A stretch of DNA of 64,000 bases from positions 368,258 to 432,257 of the forward strand of contig JALQBC010000037.1 of NCBI GenBank assembly GCA_023375675.1, read 5' to 3'. Position 1 is the first letter of the stretch, and each line of letters opens with the position of its first letter. Both the position numbers and the translations under genes were made by a program. Below the pieces are notes generated by a model, which made no database searches, was not told the origin of the DNA, and saw only the letters and a program-made list of their open reading frames with translations. Below, one piece after another: positions 34,716 through 46,643 of this stretch. Origin of the DNA: Cytospora piceicola (lineage: Eukaryota; Ascomycota; Sordariomycetes; Diaporthales; Cytosporaceae).

Positions 34716-35619
34716 AAACCTACGGTTGCCTCGTGAGCGCCAGCCGTTTTACAACGTTGATGCCGCCAGGTGTGTTTTCCAGGCTTATTCTCAGCCCCCA
34801 GATCCTATGACTCCAATTTCTCTCGATCCTATTCTTATCGTGGAATCCTGGCCTGTAACTGGTATTGATGCGGGAGCAGCTAACGAGGGTGTTGCGGCGC
34901 AGGCTGAGGCAGTTAGAGGCAACCATAAGCGTCAATGAATGTTGTAGCAGTGCACATGTGTGGTCAGGAAGCCCCCAACTTCCATAAAGCCACGTTACCG
35001 GCCAGATATCCGTAACATGTACTTACTTCGATGTGGGGGAGAAAGCCACACCTCAATGTTCTGGTTTCGTATGAGGATTGACCAGGGCAAAGTGTCACAG
35101 ACAGAGTAAAGGGGTTCAAATCTTGCCTCCAAGTCCCGAACAGGCCTCCATACAATCGTTTCAATGTGGGCATATTCCCTTCCTGCGGACTCAACCACCC
35201 ATGATTGATCATACCCTTGAATTGTTACTAATGAAGGACAAAGTGCGGAGTTCAAGCAGCTAAGCCAGCCGTATCCCTTGCTGACCCTAACAGAGGCCAG
35301 CCAAAGCTGAGCCCCGACTCGTATTTGCCTAATGGCTATGATGACCTGACTTTCCATTTGCGACTCAGAAACCTCGGATGGGAAGTTTCTTGTTGTTTAA
35401 TACCAGGTATGCGAGAAACTCCACTAACGCCTGGGAAGCTGGATTTCACCTGAATACATAGGAGATGATAGAAGGAGTCTCTTCAAACATGAGCAGTCGT
35501 CCTGCGTGTTTGTGATTCACCATATGTAAGTGGGATGAGCCCTTTGGAACACGAAACACTGGTGATCTATTCAAGTCAAGTCACGGTCAACATGAGAAAG
35601 GTTCTATGTGATCCTCCAC
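34716..35619. other. Intergenic; no intact gene
   Basis: Upstream of the broken oxidoreductase. A minus frame at 34720-34935 ends where the oxidoreductase remnant begins but shows no matching motif. Nothing else seen. Confidence 0.4.
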
Positions 35620-36947
35620 CTACGGTCCGAACCGATTCATCTCGTGGTCGTAGTTGTGCATCGTGCGCTGCTCAAACTGGCGCTTGACATATATTCCGGT
35701 GTCACTTTCCAGGCTCTGCGTCTGATAGCCACCTCCGCTAGCAGTACTCTCAAAACGCGGGCCGTCCGAGCTTCCCGTCTCCCTGTAGCCGACTCTTGCT
35801 GAGGACGCACTCCTTGAAGGGACTCGTAGCGTATTTGTCACCGACCTAACCCATGTCAAGGCCGAGCACTTTTCCAGCCGTTCTCCCAACGGCCGCAGTA
35901 GCGGCATACATGCCAAAGTGACGCCCAATGACGAATCGATGGATGTGAAGAGGTAGAGAGTTGTGCTTGAGTAGGTGAAGTCGGGATTGGTGTAGTCTAG
36001 AACACTTTTGTACAATGCAATACGCAGAATAGCCATTATGCAGACCCTGGAAGATGTTGAGACTTAGTCAAGGAAGAGTCAAGGAAGGGTGTGTCTGTCT
36101 GTTGTGTGTGTGATTGCGTGTGCACGTTGGGGGGAGGGGGACGAGGAAGACATACAGCGAACCCAAGGCGAATATCACTATAATTCCAATCTTCTTGTAC
36201 TTGGGCATCTGGAGGTTCCAGAGCACGGGCGCTGGCAGTAATGCAATGGCAAGATCAATGGCAAAGTTGAAGGCATTTGCGGAAAGGTAGCCCCCGGCTT
36301 CGTTGCCACGGGTGACATTGCCGATCGATGTGTCCCAGTTCGCTGCCAGGGGCCGGCAGATCAGGAAGACCATGAGCAGCTCTCCGATGCTCCAAAGGAT
36401 GGAAACAGCCATCAGAAGATAGCAAGCCTGGCGAAAAACCCTCTTTGTACCGCATAGGTGGATGTATAGATTGAGGATAGACAGTCGGGTGGTGGTCATG
36501 GCGACCGCCCAGCAAACTTGAAGTGCGATGAGGAGCTGGATGCCCCATATGGCACAGGGACCAGATCAGCCATGCTAAACTATGAAATTACCTCTGATAG
36601 GCGGCGGAAATATTACCTTTCGGAAGACCACCAATTTCCCCGGGGTGCTTGCAAGCTCTGCTGCGTGGGTACCAAGTCCACCGTGGGTGACACTCAGCAT
36701 GATGCAGATGGCAAGCCCGGTGATGCTGGTCTTGATTGTGGAGCCCTCCAGATATCAGTGACTGCACAACTTTCAGGCTAGCTGAGAGGCAACTTACAAA
36801 TGCTATGATGATCAACCCATCGTGGAGGGCCCATTTCCGCCTGATTATCTGCAGAGACCAGAAGCGCAGGACGATAGCGGTCAAGGCAATGACCTCAAAC
36901 ATTACTGCGATGCCGATGATAATGCGGCCCTGGTTTGCTCCTGCCAT
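35620..36947 (-). CDS. Seven-helix integral membrane protein, fungal rhodopsin-fold (PTH11-like) family
   Basis: Exons 36798-36947, 36617-36745, 36156-36535 and 35620-36046; phases match and give 361 residues. Helices seen: IIIGIAVMFEVIALTAIVLRF, the region up to LIIIAF, SITGLAICIMLSVTHGGLG, LLIALQVCWAVAMTTTRLSIL, CYLLMAVSILWSIGELLMVFLIC, AIDLAIALLPAPVLWNL plus IGIIVIFALGSLVCIMAILRI, and the last one at SIDSSLGVTLACMPLLRPLG. Typical family marks are TTTRLSILNLY, CRPLAANWD and LLPAPVLWNLQM. The C-tail is soluble, Ser/Thr-rich and ends with HNYDHEMNRFGP. PTH11 of Magnaporthe senses surfaces, but most members have no known ligand. The exact start of exon 2 (AG at 36746-36747) is the least certain join. 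Confidence 0.85.
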
Positions 36948-37949
36948 GACTGCGTTTTAATTTATGTGTGCTGACCGACTCCGATTTGTTTATGAAGATG
37001 GCGAGGTTCATTGATCTGGCAGGCCGCTTGGAGTAATCACGACTTCAGAATGCCTGTGGTTGAGCAGTAAGCTTACATATATGTATGTCCTGAGTTTCAA
37101 GAGTGCTGACTGATAACTTGATGCATATCACTTGTCCAAAAGAGATAGCATTATGGAAACGCCGCTAATCATTCACTGGTGCCAATGGCCAGGTTTCGAG
37201 TTAGGCTGAGGATTTCGCATCTTCCAAGGTTCCACACCTACCGAGAGGCCCCCAAGCAGCAGTACTTGGTCCCATAAGATTTCTAGGCGTAAGCAGAATA
37301 TCCCCTCACGTCAGAAGACCAGCCAGGGGAATTGCGGCGCGATATTCAGGATACATTAGGGTACACACATCAACCTACCTAGGTACTTAAGTATGTTGAT
37401 AATCGATCTGGCTTATAATATGGTCATCCGTGAACACTTTTTCATTTGCACAGTGTAATCCGAATGCTTTCAATATTAATATATACACTCAATCTTTCAA
37501 GGCTGACCATGATGGGTTGCATCGAAACTGCAGATATCTAGTAATTATGTGCGCGGGTGATTCTCACAGTATTCGCCAGGGTTGCATCATGTACGACCCG
37601 ATGATGGCCCAGCCAGGTATTCTGTGTAATACCATATCCCGAGGCTCTACGTCATCCCAACTATGTAATTGGTAAGTGTTCCCGCTTGCTAAATCTTCTT
37701 CCTCTGACATCGCCATGGATATGCCCCAAACTGGTATCGGACTTGCTCGAAGCTAGATCTCAAAGATGCGCCCCAAATCGGATCCTCCGCCAATAGGTGC
37801 CTTGACTTGCCCATACTGCGTACATACCTAATGGACAAGACATGTTACCCGGTCAGCATCACGTCAGAAACCACTTCGATCATGTTCAAAATCCTTGCCA
37901 GATCAAGCGGGAGCCCAGGTGCCACCGGTACTTCCTTGGTTCAGGCCTG
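36948..37949. other. Intergenic upstream of the membrane-protein gene
   Basis: No gene seen. One exact TACCTAGGTA at 37376-37385, next to a TACTTAAGTA-like palindrome. Confidence 0.45.
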
Positions 37950-38085
37950 GACCCAGGGGTTCCGGACCATGGCCGCGCATATGCAGGTGGCTTCCAACTT
38001 CACAGAGGGTGATCGTGAATTCGAGCAATTCATGTTGGAGCTGGAGAAATGATGTTTGTGGTCTACTAACCTTACTAATCTGGGT
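37950..38085 (+). pseudogene. Duplicated 3' fragment of the BBP-like gene
   Basis: The peptide MQVASNFTEGDREFEQFMLELEK (frame ending at the TGA at 38050-38052) repeats, with few changes, the C-terminus of the protein at 31665-32690. The DNA match runs on past the stop codon (CTAACCTTACTAATCT in both). Upstream of about 37960 the match fades and no KH or zinc knuckle is found. So this is a partial copy, about 5.3 kb from the other copy, in the same orientation. Confidence 0.75.
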
Positions 38086-39252
38086 ATATCGACAGTCTGC
38101 CATCGACTATTGTTATTTTACTGTCCAGTGTTTACTGACATGGTTTTAGATTTCCCAGGAATAGCATTGATGCATGTAGTCATACTGTATCGACAGATCT
38201 TTCTAACTTTATTTCTGTAGCATATGCTATTTGACCAGAGCCACTAATTTACAGTTGGATTCGCCAGAAAATCCAGTCGCCTCACAACTTCATAAACAGA
38301 GCGTTTCGAAAGTGTGTTGCATTCTGGCAGACGCCCGGGTGACACCTAAGGCACTGGGTGGGGAATTTCCTCCTACATAAGGCCACTGGACCAAGTAAAA
38401 TATTTCAAGTGGAAACATGTATAAAGACCTAGTAGATACACATGTAACAAAAATCGAACGTTGGAAATGCAATCCTTTTTTTTTACGCCTCTAATTAACA
38501 AAGTCTTAGGTAGGATCTTGTTCGCGACAGGAATTTGGCAATATTCTGGGGTCTCGTTGTGGGAGAACGAGCTAGTTTGAAATCAAGCTTTTCTGGGAGG
38601 TTGTGTTATTCTTATGTCCTGCTACGGGTGTTCATAGCACTATCTCCAGTCTATATGTTTCAATTATGGACCTTGATTGTATACTTGTGAGAGGGTCACG
38701 GTGCAAGCCAAAACATATGGTCCCTCAATTCCGTCTGTCGACTTCAGTCTATATGGTCACCTCTGAGCCCTGACTGCCTCGAGGGATCGTTCAACGAGGT
38801 ATGTACACAGTGCTGGTAAGCCTGCAGCACCAGCATCCAGTCTATCGAGAGTAGTTAGCTGAGCACCAATAGATCCGCAGTTGGTTGTTGGCTGTTGGTT
38901 GCTAGTTTCCTAACATGTTGGTCTGCGCCACTTACATGCAGCCTAGAGATACTCTCGGAAACATCCGCGAGCTTCCCTGTAACGGACTCGGATGAACAAA
39001 GAATCAAAATTAGAGAAGAGTAAAATTATGAATCAAAGAATAAACATATAAATCACTGACCTGCACCTGCAGGCGCAGGAACACCGGGTCTGATGTTCAT
39101 CCACAATTTACATATCTGAGTACTCCCCTGAATATTGAAACGAAACCAGCAAGAAGATTGAAAGTAGGGGCTCATTGCCACTTTCAGGCTCCATACTAAA
39201 AATCCATAACACAACGCCACCCAAAGTCCAATGAACTAGACACTCACCCAAT
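38086..39252. other. Intergenic upstream of the SDR gene
   Basis: No gene seen; contains a short GTTGTTGGCTGTTGGTTG stretch near 38884. Confidence 0.45.
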
Positions 39253-40352
39253 ATGTCCGTGTCAATTCGTACCCTTTGGACGCAATTATTCCCGCCCCCG
39301 GGACCAATCAATGGGTCCAACTTGCAAAGTCAGGCTGGCAAGGTTTTCGTGGTGACGGGCGGGTCGCACGGTCTGGGCTATGAGCTCACGAAAGCCCTCT
39401 ACGGCGCTGGAGGCAAGGTTTACATGCTCACCCGGTCAAAGGAGCGTGCAGAGGAGGCCATATTTCGCATCAAGGCCTCTTACGACGGAAAAGATGCCAC
39501 GAAGAAGCCCGGAAGCTTGGAGTTCATACACATGGACCTGATGGACTTCGAGTCCGTCAAGAAAGCCGCTCAGGAGTTCTTCGACCGCGAGGGTCCGAAC
39601 GGGCGACTTGATGTGCTGTGAGTTCATTGCATCTTGATCCCCATAGCGATATGCACATTACTGACTTTGACATCTTCAGGTTCAACAACGCAGGCACGGG
39701 AGGACGCAAGAATGCACCCCTTGGAGCTCAGGGCAACGAGTACCATTTCACCACGAATACACTCGGGCCCTTCCTACTGGCCCGGCTTTTGACGCCCATC
39801 CTCTCCAGCACGGCAAGGCGAAGCCCACCGGGCAGTGTGCGGGTCGTCTGGGCCGCATCCCTCCTCGTCGAGACGGGCTCCCCTAAGAGTGGCGTACGCC
39901 AGGAGTTCATCGACGACCAAGAGTCCGCCAAGAAAATGGACTACGTCGAGCTCTACAGCGCGTCCAAAGCGGCGTCCTGGTTCCTCTCGTCCGAGCTCTC
40001 GCGCCGCCAGCCGCGCGGTGAGGGCGCCGTCGCCTACGTCGCCGCAAACCCTGGGACCTACCTCACCAACATGTGGCAGTATACCCCGTGGTTCCTCTAC
40101 ATCTTCCTGAAGCCCCTGCTCCATGATCCCACGCTGCACGGAGCCGAGACTTACCTATGGATGGGCTTCTCCGACGAGGTTACCCTCGACGATGCCATCG
40201 CGGGACGCTACGGTATGTGCAATGGCAGGTGGCATCCTGGACAGAGGGGAGACCTGCTTCAGGCTTTGCGGGGGGTTGACGAAGGCGGGTCTGGATGGGC
40301 CAGTAAGGTCTACGACTGGTGCGAGGAGAGGGTACAGAGCTATCTAAACTGA
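39253..40352 (+). CDS. Short-chain dehydrogenase/reductase
   Basis: Exons 39253-39617 and 39680-40352 (gtgagt...cag), joined as DVLFNNAGTGG; 345 residues. The Rossmann NAD(P) motif VVTGGSHGLGYELTKAL lies near residue 34, a basic RSKER after strand 2 favours NADP, NNAG near 123, the catalytic Ser in RVVWAASLLV and the Y-SAS-K pair in VELYSASKAASWFL near 226. The tail is longer than in minimal SDRs and resembles the retinol-dehydrogenase-like/WWOX-like group of fungal SDRs. Substrate unknown. It stands alone but in the same accessory area as a broken FAD oxidoreductase, so a former metabolic cluster is possible (inference). Confidence 0.92.
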
Positions 40353-41791
40353 GATGAGATTCGGGGTGACAGTATCGAAGCGAGTAATATGTAGTTGATA
40401 CTAGTACATAATGCTGCATGGTGGCCCTCGATTGGCGATGAGAGATACCAGCGATCACCCGCCTTACTCGAAAATTTGGCAGTGACACCGGTGAGTTGTT
40501 CATGGTTACCCCCTGCTATCAGCATCTCATACCAGAGATCGAGGCAGCGACGCTCGGAGCGAGGACGCTGGAGGGAGGCTCTGCCGCAAAGGGATTGAAC
40601 CGTGGGAATTGGTAGATACAGCCTTTTTGTAAATGTGATACTAAATCAGAGGATATACATTAGTGTTCCCATTCGTAGACGTAGTTGGTAAGTGATTCGG
40701 AACATATCAGAAATCTTTCAGATCAAACAAAAGTCAAAGAAGAGAACAAAAATGATATAAAAGAAACAACAGCGATGAAACGGGAAGGGGGGGGGGGCGG
40801 TCAACTGGTACGGAAGGAAAAGAAACATGCAATACAGAGGATTCAATATTCGATGCCAGCCAGACTATGGTGCAGGTGAGGTACTTGAGACTTATATATG
40901 GCTCTCCTTACTCTTCAAAGATTACATGTATAGAAGATCAGGTGTGCAGAAAGGGAGATCGTGAGAAACAGAATGGCAATGGGAGCATTGAGCTGGATGC
41001 CACCTGGGCCCCCCCCCATGTCTTGAGAAAAGACTGTCCTTCTGATTGTTCAGCATGTCACATCGAAAGAGGGATACTTGCAGTAAAACACGTGCAAGAG
41101 AGGAATATTGCAAGGGCCACCTAATGAGAGTATCGCCGACGTACTGTAACAGGTTGTTCATAGGCCCTTTTTGGAGGTCCTGGAGCTATATTCTCAATTT
41201 CGGCTGAAATTCAACCGTCATTGAATATGAATGTATTGAGAATCAATTTCATACAAGCTCGACTGATAGGACCTAAGCGACGAAGCAATCGGAAATTTAA
41301 AATTAACTTGCGCAGGCACGACATGCGTTCATCTGGAGAAATGTTCTGTCAACCTATATGTACATATCTCCCAGTGCAACTTAGTATACAGCTTCTCACA
41401 AGGGCAATTATGGGTATTTCTGTTTTAGACTGGAATTCAGAAAATGCCTTATTCCCCATCAAAGTCTAGAATTAGCATACTGATTTACCTAGGTCGCATT
41501 CAAGGGACCTTGAAGGACTGTATTTTGGTCTCGACGAAGGTTTCCAAGCAGCATGGATTATGTAATCAGCTGCGCCTTTTTGGGTCGACTCTGCCTACCT
41601 CCGCATATTGCAACAAGCCAGGGGAAAGTCATAAAATCACTACTTCGATCTGATCCCTTCAATGAAATCAGGCCGAGTGAGACGGAATTTTGAGATGTGG
41701 CTCGGCAGACATCAGTGACAGCCACCAGCGTTGAAGCCCCCCTCCCCTCCCAGGAGTCAGGACAGACTGACGACCGTCGGACTACCACAGC
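40353..41791. other. Intergenic between SDR and HET genes
   Basis: AT-richer, with poly-A/G tracts near 40730-40800; no gene seen. Confidence 0.45.
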
Positions 41792-43459
41792 ATGTCCATA
41801 ATACCGCCAGAATCGGTATTTCAACATGAACCGCTGCCCACCAAAGGTTGGATCAGGCTCGTCACCGTCCTTCCAGACCTCGAGAGCGGCAACATAGCTT
41901 GCACGCTGCAACACTTCGACGGCAACGCAGGCCCCGAGTACGTTGCACTCTCCTACCTGTGGGGTGACCCGACTCCCAGTCACATAATCTGCATCAATGG
42001 ACTGCCCCGGAAGATCCACGAGAACCTTTGGCACTTTTTCCACCGGGCTTGGCAGAACGATATGACCGATTATCTCTGGATAGACTCGATATGTCTAGAC
42101 CAGAGTAATCACAGCGAGCGCAACGAACAGGTGCAGCGGATGGGGGATATCTATTCCCAAGCACACCATGTCCTCTCATGGATTGGGGAAGATCCGCGTG
42201 GTGCTGAAGCATTGCGAACCATGGCGGAGGTTGGCCAACATAGCCTCTGGCTTGATGAGCCTGCCAATCTGTCTGGCCCCGTCACGATCCGAGTCTGGGA
42301 TGCCTTGACTCACCTCTTTAACGAAACTTATTGGGAGCGGGTCTGGATATTCCAGGAGGTCATATGCGCGAAGCAGTGCTTCGTTGTCTATGGTCCTGTC
42401 GAGATGCGGTTCGAAGATCTCGTGCGACACATGCACGCGGCTAGTGACCACCTGTATGAGCACAGAAGACCGGCAAGTGTTTTACGCCACTGGATATTCA
42501 AGCTGTCCGAGCTCAGGGATGATATGAAATGCAACCAACGCCTGGGGTTTGTGGAATTGGTCGCGATGCTGTCGAATTGCACAAGCACACGGGAAGTGGA
42601 TCGGATCTATGGGCTTCTTGGGCTGGCCGGTCGATTCGATCCCGGTTTCGATCCGCAGGCCCTCGAGGTCGATTATGACAAACCCGTGGACGACGTCTTC
42701 TGGGATATCGCCTGCCTGTCGACGGAGACTCTGAATCGTGATGGGTACCTCGGGTTCATCGGCTCCATGCCAATCTGGAAAGACCGAGCGGGCAAAATCA
42801 CCGAAACGGCATCCAACGTTGGTGCACACCTGGAGAGATACTCGACCGCCGCTACAACGTCCGAGAAGTGGCGGGGTCGAGCTCGGGTTGCTCACAAGGT
42901 CTACATGACCGTTGCGTCGGCCTACCGAAACACCTATGGTAAGGGACTCGGACGGGTTGGCCACAGCTTTGTCCAGTTATGTGACGCATGGAGGGTGGCA
43001 GTCAAGTGCGCATTGAGTGATGTGTATCGAACTTGTGAGCGGCCGAGCTCCTCACCGTGTCAAAACACGAGGTTTCTATTCACCGACATCGAGATCAAGA
43101 TGGGTCTTGACACCGAGCCGCCTTGGCCGCGAGCCGGCCATTTCTCGCAACCTGAAGGCCTGGTACTGGGCCTATCTCTGCTTCTCCGCACCATAGACCG
43201 GGCTTACGTTATCAAGAGGCTTCTCTATGAATCACACGTTTCCACGGGGTGGTTCTGTGCTGTCCACAAGCCCCAGCAGGTAGTAGCCAAGGATTGGGAG
43301 GTTGTACCTTTCACATTCTTTGGTCTCTATACCGCTTCTGACTTGGGTATGGATTGTGCGGCCCGTTCAGAGGCCTGTGTAAATACCAACTTGTCTCTCG
43401 AACTCGCAGGCGAGGACGGGCTTGTCTTGGAAATCCGAGACCTCAAGATATGCCCATAA
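41792..43459 (+). CDS. HET-domain protein (heterokaryon-incompatibility type)
   Basis: Intronless frame of 555 residues. The HET domain covers about residues 48-190 with its three blocks: YVALSYLWGDP, YLWIDSICLDQSNHSERNEQV with QRMGDIYSQA, and TYWERVWIFQEVICAKQCFV. The remaining 360 residues contain DRIYGLLGLAGRF, a common follow-up block of HET proteins, then no known domain. HET domains trigger cell death on non-self recognition in Neurospora and Podospora and can act as TIR-like NADases in some cases. No NACHT or repeat domain is fused, so this is a stand-alone HET effector type. The frame is intact, so it may be functional. Confidence 0.92.
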   Translation: MSIIPPESVFQHEPLPTKGWIRLVTVLPDLESGNIACTLQHFDGNAGPEYVALSYLWGDPTPSHIICINGLPRKIHENLWHFFHRAWQNDMTDYLWIDSICLDQSNHSERNEQVQRMGDIYSQAHHVLSWIGEDPRGAEALRTMAEVGQHSLWLDEPANLSGPVTIRVWDALTHLFNETYWERVWIFQEVICAKQCFVVYGPVEMRFEDLVRHMHAASDHLYEHRRPASVLRHWIFKLSELRDDMKCNQRLGFVELVAMLSNCTSTREVDRIYGLLGLAGRFDPGFDPQALEVDYDKPVDDVFWDIACLSTETLNRDGYLGFIGSMPIWKDRAGKITETASNVGAHLERYSTAATTSEKWRGRARVAHKVYMTVASAYRNTYGKGLGRVGHSFVQLCDAWRVAVKCALSDVYRTCERPSSSPCQNTRFLFTDIEIKMGLDTEPPWPRAGHFSQPEGLVLGLSLLLRTIDRAYVIKRLLYESHVSTGWFCAVHKPQQVVAKDWEVVPFTFFGLYTASDLGMDCAARSEACVNTNLSLELAGEDGLVLEIRDLKICP

Positions 43460-44572
43460 GGGACCATAGTATGGATCGGGCCGAATCCACAGAGTCTAGC
43501 TCAGCTGAGTGGAACCAAGTGACTTCTGTAGAATATCACAGGCGAACAAGACAGCGGGTTACCTAGAAGTTCTTCAATGTTGAGGCTTCCCGATATCTTC
43601 TGCGTGCTTTCAAGTTCGAAGCCAACTTGACGGTATGAAGAAGCTTGGTTCGAGCTAGAACCCAAGGGTCAGTTGCGGCGTTGCACTTGTGTACCTACCT
43701 ACTTGAGTAGGTATTTAGTATATAGTCGTCTCCGGCTCGGGAAACAGTTTCCCAGCAACCAGTTACTATTAGTGTATGACTGTTAGTGTACAGTACATGC
43801 CACAAATAGGCGGTTTTCATGTAGCATCTAACAATATCCCAAAATGCAAGTAGCACTGCTGGTGCAAATAAACACCAGTGGATGCCTAGGTACCTTGGTA
43901 GTGATGACAATCCGAAGAATTGAAGGGGTCGACAAACGCTTCTAAAGTACTTAAGTACCATAACAGATGGTGAATTTCCTAAAGGGGAAAGTAGCTGCGC
44001 GTTGCTGCTCCTACTGATTAAGTGGGGCAAAATGGGGGTGCTTCCATGGTTGCTACGGCCCGTGCGCGTATTTGTTATGCCCCATTTCGAACTCGTGCTC
44101 AAACCACCGCGATTTTCATCAGTGCGTGAGACATCGACGGACGCATTTGGACCATACAACACCTGCACCATCATCTCCTTCCTTTACAACCGTGCAGCAC
44201 TCGTCGGTGTCCCCTCCCAAGCCGTTTAATACTGCTGTCAGCCCAATTGACCGGCTCCTCTCCTTTCTTGTTCGTACTACTCCGAGGAGACGGCCAGACG
44301 CGTGCTGTTGACCCAGTTGAGGTCCTCCGAGTCCTGGAACACTCAACTCCACCAGGACCAGGTGCATCGTCATCCTCGTCTCACTCCGGGCCAACCTCTT
44401 CCGCCCACTGCCTAACGCCCGCCGTACATCCCATTTGGGCAGCGTCGTCCACGGTCAACGGTGCCAGAGATACCAAGACTCGACAAAACACTAGCATGTT
44501 GACATAGAGAACAATATTTACATGGCAACTGTATCCCTATCGCCACCCCCCATCTTCTCATATCCATCCATA
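43460..44572. other. Intergenic between HET and DBF4 genes
   Basis: No gene seen. An inverted repeat TACCTACT-tg-AGTAGGTA lies at 43696-43713 and GTACTTAAGTAC near 43948. Confidence 0.5.
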
Positions 44573-46643
44573 ATGTCCACCTCGACCCGACGAATCCCTC
44601 TCTCCTCCAACCAGAATGCCGCCAATTCTCCAGTCCGAAACTCCGCTCTAGCTACGGCCTTCAACAAGCAAAGACACACCAAGAGGGCGTATGCCAGTGT
44701 CCAAAGGGAAGAGCCGTACGGCCAGCCGCCCCCGGCAAAGAAGCAGATGCTGAATGATGGAACCGAGAAGGCTTCAAGGTCCCCCGTGCGGCAGGTCAAA
44801 ATTGTCCGACGAGATCCTACCCGCCCACACAGGGATGACAAGACATCCCTGGAGAAGGCTCCGAGGCCATCTCAACAGGAGGATGAGAGGGCCCGGGTCC
44901 AACAATGGCAACAGGTCACGCGCCGTAACTTCCCCGGCTTTGTGTTCTACTTCGAAAGCGTTTCCAGCGAACAGAGTGCGAAGATCGTAAAACAATTGGT
45001 ACACCTGGGTGCTGTGAGTGACCCCGGCCGCCCATCCTTTGTTGTTGCTTCGAACCACTGACCTTCTATCAAACAGCGAGAGGAGAAGTTCTTCTCCAAG
45101 GACATCACCCATGTCATTACGACACGCCCGATCCCTACCGGAAAACCTGCCCCTGCCCGCCATGACGCCGCTGATCATGCCTCCGAATCGATTCACGACC
45201 AACGTGGGGCACATGAGATGCCCAAGACTATTGACCCGTCCTTGCTGAGCCGCGACACGGTCGTGAAAGATGTCCGGAGACGACTGTTCGAGAGCGCCCC
45301 CCGGAAACTGCCTGTTCCTGTTGCCACAGACGACAACATATTGCATCAACCCCCAACCGCGCGAAAAACCGATATCCTCGTTCGAGCGCAAGAAATGAAC
45401 AAGAAAATATGGACGTTTGCTAAGTTGGTGCGCGTCCTACAAGTCTTGAACGATCCTGATCCGTTTCGAACTGCAAACGCTCCCAAAGCAACCGAGCAGG
45501 CCAACCTGGCCCAGCTTCTTAACAAGGAGCGAACCACTGGTCCATCGGACAGAGACCCGACTGTGGCAACCAAAGAGTTGATTTTCTTCAAGGGCCCTTT
45601 CATTTATGTTTACGACATTGAGGGGAAACAGAAGCCAATCATGGTCAGGGAGTACGCCAAGGTTGCGGACAAGAAAGATGGAGACTGGCCTCAGTTCCGG
45701 ACAACTTCGAGCGGACGTTGTCCTTTTGTCGAGGAGGAGGATCCCAACGAGCGGAGGCGCCACGCAGAGAAGAAGGCCCGTGAAAGGGCACTGGAGAAGC
45801 AGCGCCAGGAAGCGGCGGTGGTGAATGCAGCTCCCAAGCTGAAGGCTCCTCCAGCCCCAAGCACTGCCGGTATGGGTGCGAAACGAAGTCTCACTGAGAT
45901 GGAGCATGGCCACAACCCTCGCGCAAATCCTGCACGTGTGCCCGAAGTCTTCGACCTCGCCAAGGCTGCCAATCCTCCCAACATTGACTTCGCTAAACCT
46001 CAAAATGCCTTCACCAGCCGTGCGCGATCGGCCCGTCTTCTCGCCGGTGAGCCTGTTGCATCTGGTATACAGCCATCGAACATCACATCTGCTATTCGAT
46101 CCCAGATGATCTCGTCGGCGACAGGCATTCTCGGGGCCAAGGCAGGTACAAGCAAGGAACTACACGGCCTACAGCGTCAAGTCTTGCAGAAAAGCAACGC
46201 AAACTCGGTGAACCCGACGTCTCAGGATATGAGCTCACGTCGTCTTGCTGAGATGAGCATGGACAATAGCACGTTCCAGCGCTCGGCCAGTCTTGGAGTG
46301 GCTTCTCGGAAGTTGGCGCAGATCGAGGAGAGGCCTCAAGAGCACAAGAGGACCAAGAGCGTCCCCGTTGCCGTCCCCGTCAAGCCTAAGAAGCGGGACC
46401 TGAAGCCAGGGTACTGTGAGAATTGCCAGGACAAGTACCCAGACTTCGACGAGGTAAGTCTCATTGAAAAGTTCCTTCTCGTTAACACAACACTGACCGG
46501 TGTAACAGCACATTCTCTCGAGAAAGCATCGCAAGTTCGCTGAGAACGATGAAAACTGGTCTGATCTGGATAAGTTATTGGGTCAGCTTGAGCGCCTTCC
46601 CAAGTACTCCGATGAGCTCGGCGAAGAGCCTGGCCGTTGGTAA
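44573..46643 (+). CDS. dbf4: DBF4-type regulatory subunit of the Cdc7 kinase
   Basis: Exons 44573-45013, 45077-46453 and 46509-46643; 650 residues. An in-frame ATG at 44522 would add 17 residues; I prefer 44573 because MSTSTRRIPLSSNQNAANSP looks like the conserved start. Motif N/BRCT-like region: RRNFPGFVFYFESV to REEKFFSKDITHVITTRP (about 117-165). Motif M: ATKELIFFKGPFIYVYDIEG near 312. Motif C: a CCHH zinc finger, GYCENCQDKYPDFDE-HILSRKHRKFA, near 595, split by the last intron. Dbf4 activates Cdc7, which phosphorylates the MCM helicase to fire replication origins. Nuclear and expected to be cell-cycle regulated. The A. nidulans homologue is nimO. Confidence 0.93.
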
